Origin: Zestomonas insulae
GTDB taxonomy: Bacteria; Pseudomonadota; Gammaproteobacteria; Pseudomonadales; Pseudomonadaceae
Assembly: GCF_016901015.1 (NCBI RefSeq)
Contig: NZ_JAFEUP010000006.1
Span: 434,001-498,000, forward strand
DNA: 64,000 bases
Reading direction: 5' to 3'
Part shown: positions 51,581 through 59,964 of the stretch, one piece after another
Layout of the letters: every line of letters begins with the position of its first letter
How positions within the stretch are numbered: the first letter of the stretch is position 1
The notes under the pieces: model-generated
What the model saw: the letters and a program-made list of their open reading frames with translations, nothing else
Told to the model about the DNA's origin: nothing
Database searches by the model: none
Position numbers and translations under genes: made by a program

Positions 51581-53884
51581 TCAGATTTCCCAGACCAGGT
51601 TGACCGCCGCGTGGCGGCCCGGCTGGGTGTAGCGACCGAGGCTGACGCTGTTGCTGTCCAGGCCCTGGACGTCGCCCCACTGCCAGTATTTCTTGTCGGC
51701 CAGGTTGAACACGCCGGCATTCACCGAGAACTCCTCGGTGACCTGCCACCAGCCGTTCAGGTCGAGCAGCCCATAGCCGGGCGTTTCGAATTGTTCGTTG
51801 ATGCGGATGGCGGCGTTCTGGCTCTGGTCGACGCGCTCTTTGGCGCTCACCAGGGTCCACGCCAGGTCGCCGCCGAAACGGCCGCTCGGGGCGGTGTAGC
51901 CCAGACCCAGTACGGCCTTGAGCGGATCTACGGAGTTCAGCGGCGCACCGGTTTCCTCGTTCTTGCCGCGAGCATAGGCAATGGAGCCCAGGGCGCGGGT
52001 ACCGGCCGGCAGGCCGAAACGGTCGAGGAACAACTCACCCTTGGCTTCGGCGCCGCGGATGGTGACCTTGCTCAGGTTCTGCTGCTGGTAGGTGAGGAAG
52101 TTGTTGCCAGTCGGGTCCGGCACAGTGACCTGGTCGATGAAGTCCTTGTAGCGGTTGTAGAACAGCGCCACGCCGAAGCTGCCGACGTCGTACTGGCCGC
52201 GCAGGCCGATTTCGTAGCTGTCGCTGGTTTCGGCTTTCAGGCTGGTGTTGGCGATGGTCTGGTACTGCATCCCGGCGTTGACGAACTCGCCGAAGATGTC
52301 CACCGCTTCGGGAGCCTTGAAGCCGGCGGCGTATTGGCCATAGACGCTGTGCGCGTCGTCCAGCTGGTAGGTCACGCCAAGCTTCGGCGACAGCGCGTTG
52401 TCGCTGAACGACGACGGGCTGGTGTCGACCGGGTGCGCGTTGAGGTACTCGTTGGTGACGTGCGGGTTGAGCTGGTAGTAGTCGTAGCGCAGGCCCGGCA
52501 GCAAGGTCCAGCGGCCGATCTCGATGCTGTCCTGCACGAACAGCGCGTATTCGTGGGTAACCGGATCGGGGAAGTCGCTGAGCGGGAAGGTCTCCGCACC
52601 GAACGCCGGCGGGGTGGGCAGGCCGGTGCTGACGCGGATTTCATTGCCGCGACGCAGGTCGCTGCTTTCCAGGCGCTTGAGGTCGACACCGTAGATCAGG
52701 TTGTGTTGGGTCTCGCCGAGGGCGAACTGCTTGTCCAGCTTGGTGTTGAGCGACCACAGGGTTTCCTCGTAACGCGAATCGCGGGTACGGAAACGCTCAT
52801 AGGCTGTGGGCGGCGGAGTCGGGTTGGTGTTGAACGCCGTCCAGGAGTAACGGGTCTGCATGGTCTGCTGACGGATCTGGCTTTCCTGATAGTTCAGTTG
52901 CCAATCGACGTTGTCGGCCAGCAGGCTGCCGACTTCGAACTTGTTCTGCAGGCTGACGCGCTCGCGATCGGTGCTGTCCTTGGCGTCGCTGGCGGTGATC
53001 AGCGAGTTGCTGAACATGCCGCCGCCCAGTCCGGTCGGAGTGACGATCGGGTAGTCGCTGCGCAGGTTGGTGTCCGCGTCGTCCTGGAAGCGCTCGTAGC
53101 TGAGTTGCAGGCGATCATTGCCAGCGTAGTTCCAGCCGCCCTTGAGCAGCAGGTTCTGTGCTTCGTAGTCCTGCGGGTTGGCTTCTTCGCGCGCACGACC
53201 GTCGCCGCCGCGGCCGCCGTAGGTGTTCAGCGCATGGCCGTCGCGGCGGCCGATGTGCACGACGCCGTCGACCGAGCCTTGGCGGCCGGCGAGGGTGGCG
53301 CTGCGCAGCCAGCTGTCGTCGGCGCCGTCATAGCCGGTCTTCAGGCGGGCGTAGGCGTCGTCGCCTTCGTCGAGGTAGTCGGCCGCATCCTTGGTCAGGA
53401 AGCTCACCGCGCCGCCGATCGCATCGCTACCGTACAGCGAGGATGCCGGGCCGCGAATGATTTCCACCTGTTTCACGGTGTCTGGGTCCACGTAGTTGCG
53501 ACGGGCGTCCATGAACGGGCCGAAGTTGAAGGCGTCCGGCACGCTGACGCCGTCCACCTGGGTCAGCACGCGGTTGCCGCCGATGCCGCGGATGGTGAAG
53601 CCAGACAGGCCGAAGCGGCTGCCAGTACCACTCACCGAAACGCCCGGCTCGTAACGCACCAGATCCTGGATGTCGTTGATGTTCTGCTGATCGATCTCGC
53701 GCTCGGTGTGCACCGAGACCGTGTTCGGCACCTTGTCGAGCGTCTGCTCGGTACGGGTGGCGGTGACGGTGACGGCATCGAACTGGGTGGCGGTCTTGGT
53801 CGCTTCGGCGGCCAGGGCGAGGGACGGCGACAGCAAGAGCAGCGCCAGCAGCGGCCTGCGGGCGAAGGGCGGACGGATCAGCAT
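51581..53884 (-). CDS. phuR: TonB-dependent haem receptor PhuR
   Basis: Outer-membrane haem/haemoglobin receptor, 767 residues. Signal peptide ending ALA, TonB box-like FDAVTVTAT, plug domain with RFGLSGFTIRGIGGNRV and VDPDTVKQVEIIRGPASSLYGSDAIGGAVSF, then a 22-strand barrel ending in NLVWEI with C-terminal aromatic. The haem-receptor motifs FRAP and NPNL appear as FKAP and NTSL. AGGAG precedes the ATG. Divergent from tonB-phuS-phuT-phuU-phuV; shared Fur box region. Identity as PhuR rests on this locus. Confidence 0.9.
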   Translation of the reverse strand: MLIRPPFARRPLLALLLLSPSLALAAEATKTATQFDAVTVTATRTEQTLDKVPNTVSVHTEREIDQQNINDIQDLVRYEPGVSVSGTGSRFGLSGFTIRGIGGNRVLTQVDGVSVPDAFNFGPFMDARRNYVDPDTVKQVEIIRGPASSLYGSDAIGGAVSFLTKDAADYLDEGDDAYARLKTGYDGADDSWLRSATLAGRQGSVDGVVHIGRRDGHALNTYGGRGGDGRAREEANPQDYEAQNLLLKGGWNYAGNDRLQLSYERFQDDADTNLRSDYPIVTPTGLGGGMFSNSLITASDAKDSTDRERVSLQNKFEVGSLLADNVDWQLNYQESQIRQQTMQTRYSWTAFNTNPTPPPTAYERFRTRDSRYEETLWSLNTKLDKQFALGETQHNLIYGVDLKRLESSDLRRGNEIRVSTGLPTPPAFGAETFPLSDFPDPVTHEYALFVQDSIEIGRWTLLPGLRYDYYQLNPHVTNEYLNAHPVDTSPSSFSDNALSPKLGVTYQLDDAHSVYGQYAAGFKAPEAVDIFGEFVNAGMQYQTIANTSLKAETSDSYEIGLRGQYDVGSFGVALFYNRYKDFIDQVTVPDPTGNNFLTYQQQNLSKVTIRGAEAKGELFLDRFGLPAGTRALGSIAYARGKNEETGAPLNSVDPLKAVLGLGYTAPSGRFGGDLAWTLVSAKERVDQSQNAAIRINEQFETPGYGLLDLNGWWQVTEEFSVNAGVFNLADKKYWQWGDVQGLDSNSVSLGRYTQPGRHAAVNLVWEI

Positions 53885-54050
53885 GGAGGACTCCTAGTTA
53901 TCTTCATGTGTTCGCCGGCACGCCGATGTGTCCCGCTCTGCGGCGGATTTCAGTTGATCAAGCGGGCCAAGCAGGGGCGCGCTGATCCATCGCGGTTGTT
54001 GGTACGGTCGTGCGGCGTTGCGTTGGCAACGGCCGGGAACCTTAGACAGC

Positions 54051-54078
54051 TTGACGTGTAAATGCAAATAAATATCAA
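54051..54078 (+). promoter_or_regulatory. Iron-regulated promoter and candidate Fur box of tonB-phu
   Basis: TTGACG (54051-54056), 16-base spacer, TATCAA (54073-54078). A 19-mer at 54058-54076 agrees at 11 of 19 positions with the Fur consensus and covers the spacer, as expected for repression by Fur. 226 bases separate phuR and tonB, so both may be controlled from here. The match is moderate. Confidence 0.5.
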
Positions 54079-54110
54079 ATGGATTCGTGTTTGATAGCTA
54101 GAGTTCCCAG

Positions 54111-54833
54111 ATGGCGCGAATACCGCTTTATGTGCTGCTTTCGCTGACCCTGCATGCTGCCTTTGGCTGGCTGCTGCAAGGGCAGTGGCTGGCGCGTGCC
54201 TATTCGCAAGCCCGCTTCCCGGAAGCGCCGGCCATGCTGGTGATGCTGGCACCCGTGGCGGCGCCCAAGCCGACGCCTGCGGTGACGCCGCCCGCAGTGG
54301 CGCCGGCGAAGCCTGCGCCCGTCGCCGAAGCCAAACCGGTGAAGCCGCTCGAGGTCCCCAAGCTGGCGCAGGCCAAGCTGCAGCTGAAGGCGAACCCCAA
54401 GCCGAAGCCCGAGCCGCTGCGCAAGCCGGCCAAGACCCAGCCGCTCAACCGCCCCACGCCGGCCCCGGAGTCGCTCGCCAGCAGTCCACTGACCTCCCCG
54501 CAAGCCGCTCCGGCCCCGCAGTCGCCACCGACTGCTGTCGAGGAAGTGCTCAGTCGCGAGCCCGCTTTCCTGGAACCACCGAAACAGCCGACCTACCCCA
54601 GCCTGGCGCGGCGGCGCAATCAGCAGGGCGTGGTTCTGGTCGAAGTGCGCCTCGACAGCCAGGGCACGCAACGCGAGCTCAAGGTGCTGCGCTCGTCCGG
54701 CGTGGAAAGCCTCGATCGTGCCGCGCTGGCCGCTGTGGCCGGCTGGCGCTTCCGCCCAGAAACACAAAACGGAAAAGCGGTACCCAGCCGCGTGCAAATC
54801 CCCATCCAGTTCGCCCTGACGGCGAGCCGATAA
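54111..54833 (+). CDS. tonB: Energy transducer TonB
   Basis: 240 residues: short cytosolic start and one N-terminal membrane helix (LYVLLSLTLHAAFGWLL), a proline/lysine-rich stretch (residues about 50-135, with repeats such as PAPVAEAKPVKPLEVPK; short part), then the TonB C-terminal domain (PTYPSLARRRNQQGVVLVEV, LKVLRSSGVESLDRAALAAVAGWRF). It couples proton motive force to outer-membrane receptors such as PhuR. Placed before phuS, a layout not found at the P. aeruginosa phu locus, where no tonB lies between phuR and phuS. A shared ExbBD is not in this window. Confidence 0.9.
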   Translation: MARIPLYVLLSLTLHAAFGWLLQGQWLARAYSQARFPEAPAMLVMLAPVAAPKPTPAVTPPAVAPAKPAPVAEAKPVKPLEVPKLAQAKLQLKANPKPKPEPLRKPAKTQPLNRPTPAPESLASSPLTSPQAAPAPQSPPTAVEEVLSREPAFLEPPKQPTYPSLARRRNQQGVVLVEVRLDSQGTQRELKVLRSSGVESLDRAALAAVAGWRFRPETQNGKAVPSRVQIPIQFALTASR

Positions 54834-54850
54834 TCGTGAAGGAGTTCGAG

Positions 54851-55918
54851 ATGACCCAATTGGCCCAATCGCAGACCGCGCAAGGCAGCCCGCTCTATCA
54901 GGCCTGGCAGACGCTGCGTGGCGAACAACCGAAACTGCGCGCGCGGGATGCTGCGGCGCACCTCTCGGTGAGCGAAGCGGAACTGACTGCCAGCCGCCTC
55001 GGCGTCGACGCCGTGCGCCTGCGTCCGGAGTGGGCGGCGCTGCTGCCGGCGTTCGGCGAGCTCGGCTACATCATGGCGCTGACCCGCAACGAGCATTGCG
55101 TGCATGAGCGCAAGGGTTTCTACCGTGACGTCACCGTCACCGGCATGATGGGCCTGGTGGTCTCGGCGGACATCGACCTGCGCCTGTTCCTCGGCGGCTG
55201 GGCCAGCGTGTTCGCCATCGAGGAGCAGACCGGCAAAGGTCCGCAGCGCAGCATCCAGGTGTTCGACCGCCAAGGGGTCGCGGTGCACAAGGTGTTCCTC
55301 ACTGAGCGCAGTGAAGAGGCCGCCTGGGCGCCGCTGGTCGAGCGCTTCCGGGCCGAGGAGCAGAGCGCTGAGCTGGACCTGCAGCCACAGCCTGCGCCGG
55401 TGGCGATCCAGGCCGACTCGGCGATCGACGTGGCCAGCCTGCGCGATGCCTGGTCGAAGCTGAAGGACACCCACCACTTCTTCGCCCTGCTCAAGCAGCA
55501 CGGTGTGGCGCGCACCCAGGCGCTGCGCCTGGCCGGCCGCGAGTGGGCCGAGCCGCTGGCACCCAGCGAGCTGCCCAAGCTGATGGAAACCGCCGGCACC
55601 GAAGAAGTGCCGATCATGGTGTTCGTCGGCAATCGCCACTGCATCCAGATCCACTCCGGGCCGGTGAAGAACCTGCGCTGGCTGGACACCTGGTTCAACG
55701 TGCTCGATCCAGAGTTCAACCTGCACCTGAAAACCCCGGGCATCACCGAGCTGTGGCGCGTGCGCAAGCCGAGCAGCGATGGGGTGATCACCAGCTGGGA
55801 AGCCTTCGACGCTGACGGCGAGCTGGTTGTGCAGCTGTTCGGGGCGCGCAAGCCAGGCATTCCTGAGCGTGCCGACTGGCGCGGTCTGGCAGAAAGCTTC
55901 GCCGCGCTGCCGGCCTAA
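54851..55918 (+). CDS. phuS: Cytoplasmic haem chaperone PhuS
   Basis: Haem-binding protein that delivers imported haem to haem oxygenase, 355 residues. Two structurally related HemS/ChuX halves; the haem His is seen in KDTHHFF (His208/His209; His209 is the ligand in the P. aeruginosa protein). Conserved segments GYIMALTRNEHCVHERKG, VTVTGMMGLVV, FVGNRHCIQIHSGPVKN. GAAGGAG precedes the ATG and the gene starts 17 bases after tonB. A hairpin follows before phuT. Confidence 0.92.
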   Translation: MTQLAQSQTAQGSPLYQAWQTLRGEQPKLRARDAAAHLSVSEAELTASRLGVDAVRLRPEWAALLPAFGELGYIMALTRNEHCVHERKGFYRDVTVTGMMGLVVSADIDLRLFLGGWASVFAIEEQTGKGPQRSIQVFDRQGVAVHKVFLTERSEEAAWAPLVERFRAEEQSAELDLQPQPAPVAIQADSAIDVASLRDAWSKLKDTHHFFALLKQHGVARTQALRLAGREWAEPLAPSELPKLMETAGTEEVPIMVFVGNRHCIQIHSGPVKNLRWLDTWFNVLDPEFNLHLKTPGITELWRVRKPSSDGVITSWEAFDADGELVVQLFGARKPGIPERADWRGLAESFAALPA

Positions 55919-55957
55919 CGCTCCGCCAGTTCGGGCGACTGGGTCGCCCTTTGCCAG

Positions 55958-55978
55958 CGCCGGGACTTATTCCCGGCG
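55958..55978 (+). terminator. Intercistronic hairpin phuS-phuT
   Basis: CGCCGGGA / TCCCGGCG arms with CTTAT loop, no T-run. Sits in a 161-base gap between phuS and phuT. More likely an mRNA processing or stability element than a full stop. Confidence 0.45.
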
Positions 55979-56079
55979 TTGCGTTATAACCAGCCGCTGA
56001 CCGTATGCCGCACCTCGCGCTGCCTGTAGCCAGGCGCGCAGGGGCGCGCCAGGCGGCTGGCCCTTTTCGATGGAGTGGA

Positions 56080-56976
56080 ATGACCATGGGATTCACTTTA
56101 CGCATCGCCGGCCTGTGCGCCGTCTGGATGCTCAGCCAGGCGGCCGTGGCCGCCGAGGCGCTGCCGCAGCGCTGGATCAGTGCCGGCGGTTCGATCAGCG
56201 AATGGGTGGTGGCACTGGGCGGAGAAGCCAAGCTGGTCGGCGTCGACACCACCAGTCAGCACCCGGTTTCGCTCAAGACCCTGCCGAGCATCGGTTATCA
56301 GCGTCAGCTGGCGGCCGAGGGCATTCTGTCGCTGAAGCCTGATCTGCTGGTGGGCACCGAGGAAATGGGCCCGCCACCGGTACTCGAACAATTGAAGGCC
56401 GCTGGGGTGCGCATCGAGACCCTCTCGGCCAAGGCTGACCTGGCCACCCTGACGCAAAATCTGACCCGCCTGGGCGAGCTGCTCGGCAATTCGCCGCGCG
56501 CCGCTCTGGTGCTCGGCGACTACCGTGAGCGCCTTGCCGCGCGCGCGGCCTGGGTCACCGAGGCGCAACGCAACCAGGCGGCGCCGCGTGTGCTGTTGCT
56601 GCTCGGCCACGCCGGCAGCCGGCCGATGGCCGCCGGTCCCGACACCTCTGGCGCCTGGCTAATCAACCAGGCCGGTGGCCGCAACGTCACTGAGCATTCC
56701 GGTTACAAGGCGCTGTCCAGCGAAGCCCTGATGGCGCTGGATCCCGAGGTGGTGGTGTTCGCCGACCGCAGTCTGAACGGCGAGGAAGCCAAGCAGGCCC
56801 TGCTCAAGCAGAATCCGGCCTTGGCCGCGACGCGCGCGGCGCGTGACGGTCGCCTGGTGGCACTGGACCCGACCCTGCTGGTTGGTGGGCTCGGTCCGCG
56901 CCTGCCGGATGGCCTGGCCCAGCTGTCGGCGGTGTTCTACCCGACGGCCCATGCTGCGGCCGCCGCACAACCATGA
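56080..56976 (+). CDS. phuT: Periplasmic haem-binding protein PhuT
   Basis: Class III substrate-binding protein of the haem ABC transporter, 298 residues. Signal peptide ends about residue 25 (AVAAEA). The haem-binding Tyr lies in PSIGYQRQLAAEGILSLKPDL (Tyr73), the same place as in the P. aeruginosa protein. The long alpha-helix and PDTSGAWLINQAGGRN complete the helical-linked fold. ATG at 56080 has GGAG ahead; an ATG two codons later is an alternative. Stop overlaps phuU by 4 bases. Confidence 0.92.
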   Translation: MTMGFTLRIAGLCAVWMLSQAAVAAEALPQRWISAGGSISEWVVALGGEAKLVGVDTTSQHPVSLKTLPSIGYQRQLAAEGILSLKPDLLVGTEEMGPPPVLEQLKAAGVRIETLSAKADLATLTQNLTRLGELLGNSPRAALVLGDYRERLAARAAWVTEAQRNQAAPRVLLLLGHAGSRPMAAGPDTSGAWLINQAGGRNVTEHSGYKALSSEALMALDPEVVVFADRSLNGEEAKQALLKQNPALAATRAARDGRLVALDPTLLVGGLGPRLPDGLAQLSAVFYPTAHAAAAAQP

Positions 56977-58010
56977 GGCCGGTGCTGACGCCGCGCGCGC
57001 TGTTCATCACCCTCTCGCTGCTGTTGCTGCTGGCGCTCTGGTTGTCGCTGGCGCTGGGGCCGGTCAGCCTGCCGCTGGGCGAAACCCTGCATGCGGCGCT
57101 GCGGCTAGTCGGTCTGCCGCTGGCCGATAGCGGCCAGGGCCAGGCCGAGCTGATCGTCGGCCAGATTCGCCTGCCGCGCACCTTGCTGGGGCTGGCGGTG
57201 GGCGCCGTGCTGGCACTCTCCGGGGTGGCGATGCAGGGCCTGTTCCGCAACCCGCTGGCCGATCCTGGTCTGGTCGGCGTGTCCAGTGGCGCGGCGCTTG
57301 GGGCGGCCTTTGCCATCGTGGTCGGCGCCTCGCTCGGTGGCCTGCCGGATGCGCTGAGCCCTTACCTGCTGTCACTGTGTGCCTTCGCCGGCGGCCTCGG
57401 CGTGACCGCGCTGGTCTACCGGCTGGGCCGCCACGACGGGCAGACCAGCGTGGCGACCATGCTGCTCGCGGGGATCGCCCTGACCGCGCTGGCCGGCGCG
57501 TTGATCGGCCTGTTCACCTACCTGGCGGATGACGCCACGCTGCGCACCCTGACGTTCTGGAACCTCGGCAGCCTCAACGGCGCCAGTTATGCACGGCTGT
57601 GGCCGTTGCTGCTGGTGACCATCGGCGTGTCCTTGTGGTTGCCGAAACGGGCCAAGGCGCTCAACGCGCTGCTGCTTGGTGAATCGGAGGCGCGCCATCT
57701 CGGCTTCGAAGTCGAGCGGCTCAAGCGCGAGCTGGTGTTGTGTACCGCACTTGGTGTGGGCGCGGCGGTGGCCGCGGCGGGGTTGATCGGCTTTATCGGC
57801 CTGGTGGTGCCGCACCTGGTGCGCTTGCTGGCGGGGCCGGATCATCGCGTGTTGCTGCCGGCGTCGGCCCTGGCCGGAGCCAGTCTGCTGCTGTTTGCCG
57901 ACCTGATCGCACGCCTGGTCCTGGCGCCGGCGGAACTGCCGATCGGTATCGTCACCGCCCTGCTGGGTGCGCCGTTCTTCCTGTATCTGCTGTTGCGAGG
58001 ACGCGCCTGA
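56973..58010 (+). CDS. phuU: Haem ABC transporter permease PhuU
   Basis: FecCD-type permease of 345 residues with about ten membrane helices. Contains the coupling segment IRLPRTLLGLAVGAVLALSGVAMQGLFRNPLADPGLVGVSSGAALG and GESEARHLGF-type and HLVRLLAGPDHR region that meets the ATPase. Its ATG overlaps the phuT stop (ATGA) and its stop overlaps phuV by one base (TGATG), which supports translational coupling of phuT-phuU-phuV. Confidence 0.95.
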   Translation: MRPVLTPRALFITLSLLLLLALWLSLALGPVSLPLGETLHAALRLVGLPLADSGQGQAELIVGQIRLPRTLLGLAVGAVLALSGVAMQGLFRNPLADPGLVGVSSGAALGAAFAIVVGASLGGLPDALSPYLLSLCAFAGGLGVTALVYRLGRHDGQTSVATMLLAGIALTALAGALIGLFTYLADDATLRTLTFWNLGSLNGASYARLWPLLLVTIGVSLWLPKRAKALNALLLGESEARHLGFEVERLKRELVLCTALGVGAAVAAAGLIGFIGLVVPHLVRLLAGPDHRVLLPASALAGASLLLFADLIARLVLAPAELPIGIVTALLGAPFFLYLLLRGRA

Positions 58011-58777
58011 TGCTGCGTGCAGAAAATCTCAGCGTCCATCGCGGCGCCAAGTCGGTGTTGAGCGAAGTCGAGCTGGACCTTCGTCCGGGCGAGGTGCTCG
58101 GTGTTCTGGGGCCCAACGGCGCTGGCAAGAGCACCCTGCTCGGCGCCTTGTGCGGCGAACTTGCGCCGGCGACCGGCACGGTACTGCTGCAGGATCGTCC
58201 TTTGAGCAGCTGGCAGGGACCCGAACGGGCGCAGCGCCTGGCGGTGCTGCCACAGACCTCGACGCTGAATTTCGCCTTTCGCGTCGAGGACGTGGTCGGC
58301 ATGGGCCGGCTGCCACATGCCAGCGGGCGGCAGCGCGACGGCGAGATCATCGCCGCGGCGCTGTCGGCGGCGGATGCCGGTCACCTGGCCGGGCGTAGCT
58401 ACCTGGAGCTGTCCGGCGGCGAACGCCAGCGCGTGCACCTGGCCCGCGTCCTGGCTCAGTTGTGGCCGGGCGCCGCGGGGCAGAGCCTGCTGCTCGACGA
58501 GCCGACCTCGATGCTCGACCCGTTGCACCAGCACACCACGCTGCAGGCCGCGCGCGAGTTCGCCGGCCGCGGCGTCAGCGTGCTGGTGATCCTCCACGAT
58601 CTCAACCTGGCGGCACGCTACTGCGACCGCATCCTGCTGCTGCACAACGGCCGCCCCCACGCCTTGGGCACCCCGGCCGAAGTCCTGCGCGCCGAACCGC
58701 TGCAGGCGGTATTCGGCCTGGAAGTGCTGGTGCAGCAACATCCCGAGCGCGGCCATCCGCTGATTGTCGCGCGCTGA
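58010..58777 (+). CDS. phuV: Haem ABC transporter ATPase PhuV
   Basis: 255 residues, nucleotide-binding subunit. Walker A GPNGAGKSTL, Q-loop PQTSTLNF, signature LSGGERQRVHLARVLAQL, Walker B LLLDEPTSMLDP and the H-loop HDLNLAARYC. Start ATG shares its A with the phuU stop. FecE/BtuD-type haem importer ATPase; works with PhuU and PhuT to carry haem across the inner membrane. Confidence 0.95.
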   Translation: MLRAENLSVHRGAKSVLSEVELDLRPGEVLGVLGPNGAGKSTLLGALCGELAPATGTVLLQDRPLSSWQGPERAQRLAVLPQTSTLNFAFRVEDVVGMGRLPHASGRQRDGEIIAAALSAADAGHLAGRSYLELSGGERQRVHLARVLAQLWPGAAGQSLLLDEPTSMLDPLHQHTTLQAAREFAGRGVSVLVILHDLNLAARYCDRILLLHNGRPHALGTPAEVLRAEPLQAVFGLEVLVQQHPERGHPLIVAR

Positions 58778-58796
58778 CCAAAACACGAGGTATCTA

Positions 58797-59672
58797 ATGC
58801 GATTTCTTGGAGTGCTGATGCTGGCCCTGCTCGCGGGCTGCCAGTCGGTCCCGCCACTGCCAGCCTGGCAGAGCCCGAATGGACGTGACGATCCCCAGTT
58901 GGGACTGATCCGCGACCTGCATACGGGGGCGACGCTGACCCCTGCGCAGTTGGTCGAGCAGTTGGCGGACGCGCCGCGCGTGCTGGTGGGCGAGCAACAC
59001 GACAACCCGGATCATCATGCACTGCAGCTGTGGTTGCTGCAGGCCTTGGAGGCGCGCCGTAGCCAGGGCAGCCTGCTGATGGAGATGCTCAACCCCGACC
59101 AGCAGGCGCGTGTCGAACAGGCTCGCGCGCAAGCCGTCGCGGGTCAGCTGCCTCAGGATCTGCCGACCGCGCTGGCCTGGCAGAAGAATTGGGACTGGGC
59201 GTTGTACGGGCCGATTGTTAGTCACGCCCTCATGCAGCCCTATCCGCTGCTGGCGGCCAACCTGGACCGCAGCGAGATCATGCAGGTGTACCAGGCGGCG
59301 CCAAGCCTGAACGGTGCTGCCTCCACCACCCCAGCGGTGCGTGACGCCTTGTTCGCGCAGATTCGTGAGTCGCATTGCGGCTTACTGCCGGAAAGCCAGC
59401 TGCCCGCCATGTTGGCGGTGCAGCAGCAACGCGACCGGCGCATGGCCGAGCGCTTGCTGGCTGCGCCTGGCCCGGCGCTGCTGTTCGCTGGCGCTTTCCA
59501 TGTGCGGCGCGACCTCGGCGTGCCGCTGCATCTCGCGGACCTGGGCAGTACTGACGAGAAGGTGCTGGTGCTCGCGGAAGTCGGCAAGCCGGTGGCGGCG
59601 CAGGAGGCGGACTTTGTCTGGTACACCGCGGCGTTGCCGGAAAAGGATCACTGCGCAACGTTGCGCCGCTAA
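58797..59672 (+). CDS. phuW: ChaN-family haem-binding lipoprotein (PhuW)
   Basis: 291 residues. Lipobox LALLAGC with signal peptide cut before Cys (Cys15), so a lipoprotein made by LspA. ChaN/DUF399 core: VLVGEQHDNPDHHALQLWLLQAL with conserved His and Gln, MQPYPLLAANLDRSEI and FAGAFHVRRDLGVPLHL. Relatives bind two stacked haems and are thought to help haem uptake. GAGGT is ahead of the ATG at 58797. Last gene of the phu operon, ended by the terminator at 59677. Confidence 0.85.
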   Translation: MRFLGVLMLALLAGCQSVPPLPAWQSPNGRDDPQLGLIRDLHTGATLTPAQLVEQLADAPRVLVGEQHDNPDHHALQLWLLQALEARRSQGSLLMEMLNPDQQARVEQARAQAVAGQLPQDLPTALAWQKNWDWALYGPIVSHALMQPYPLLAANLDRSEIMQVYQAAPSLNGAASTTPAVRDALFAQIRESHCGLLPESQLPAMLAVQQQRDRRMAERLLAAPGPALLFAGAFHVRRDLGVPLHLADLGSTDEKVLVLAEVGKPVAAQEADFVWYTAALPEKDHCATLRR

Positions 59673-59676
59673 ACAG

Positions 59677-59700
59677 AAGCCGCCGCGAGGCGGCTTTTTT
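59677..59700 (+). terminator. Terminator of the phu operon
   Basis: AAGCCGCC / GGCGGCTT arms, GCGA loop, followed by TTTT. Four bases after the phuW stop. Confidence 0.88.
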
Positions 59701-59735
59701 ATGGGCGTGATTCGGGGTGACAAAACCTGCAGGCA

Positions 59736-59847
59736 AAAAAAGACCCGGCAGAGCCGGGTCAATAACCGTGATTAGCCTGATGAGGAGATAATCTGAAGAG
59801 CCCGACTGATTGGTCTCTCAGCTTATCGACTGATCTCGCGACCAGTT
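59736..59847 (-). ncRNA. prrF: PrrF iron-responsive small RNA
   Basis: About 112-base RNA that represses iron-containing proteins when iron is low. Its 5' end AACTGGTCGCGAGATCAG and the core CAGATTATCTCCTCATCAGG / CTAATCACGG identify PrrF, and its site between phuW and cbpA is that of prrF in P. aeruginosa. The 3' terminator is GACCCGGC / GCCGGGTC with an AGA/TCT loop plus TTTTTTT. P. aeruginosa has two tandem copies; here only one was found. Fur-controlled promoter directly upstream. Confidence 0.88.
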
Positions 59848-59849
59848 GT

Positions 59850-59881
59850 GATAATAATAACAATTCTCATTTCATAGTCAA
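59850..59881 (-). promoter_or_regulatory. prrF promoter with Fur box
   Basis: Minus strand: TTGACT (59876-59881), 16-base spacer, TATTAT (59854-59859), start near 59847. Fur 19-mer at 59850-59868 (GAGAATTGTTATTATTATC) matches the consensus at 14 of 19 positions and covers the -10, so Fe-Fur would block transcription. Confidence 0.8.
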
Positions 59882-59920
59882 CCACTTCTTTTCATCTTTT
59901 CCGTGACGGCATCCCGGAAA

Positions 59921-59949
59921 CGAAAAACCCGGCACCAGGGCCGGGTTTT
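59921..59949 (-). terminator. Terminator of cbpA
   Basis: Minus-strand arms AAAACCCGGC / GCCGGGTTTT with a CCTGGT loop and T-run. Lies 16 bases after the cbpA stop and about 40 bases before the prrF promoter, keeping the two apart. Confidence 0.82.
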
Positions 59950-59964
59950 GAGCGCTTGTAGAGG

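Noticed and set aside
51611..54061. Open frame of 816 codons on the plus strand
   Set aside because: Antisense to phuR, whose motifs are clear.
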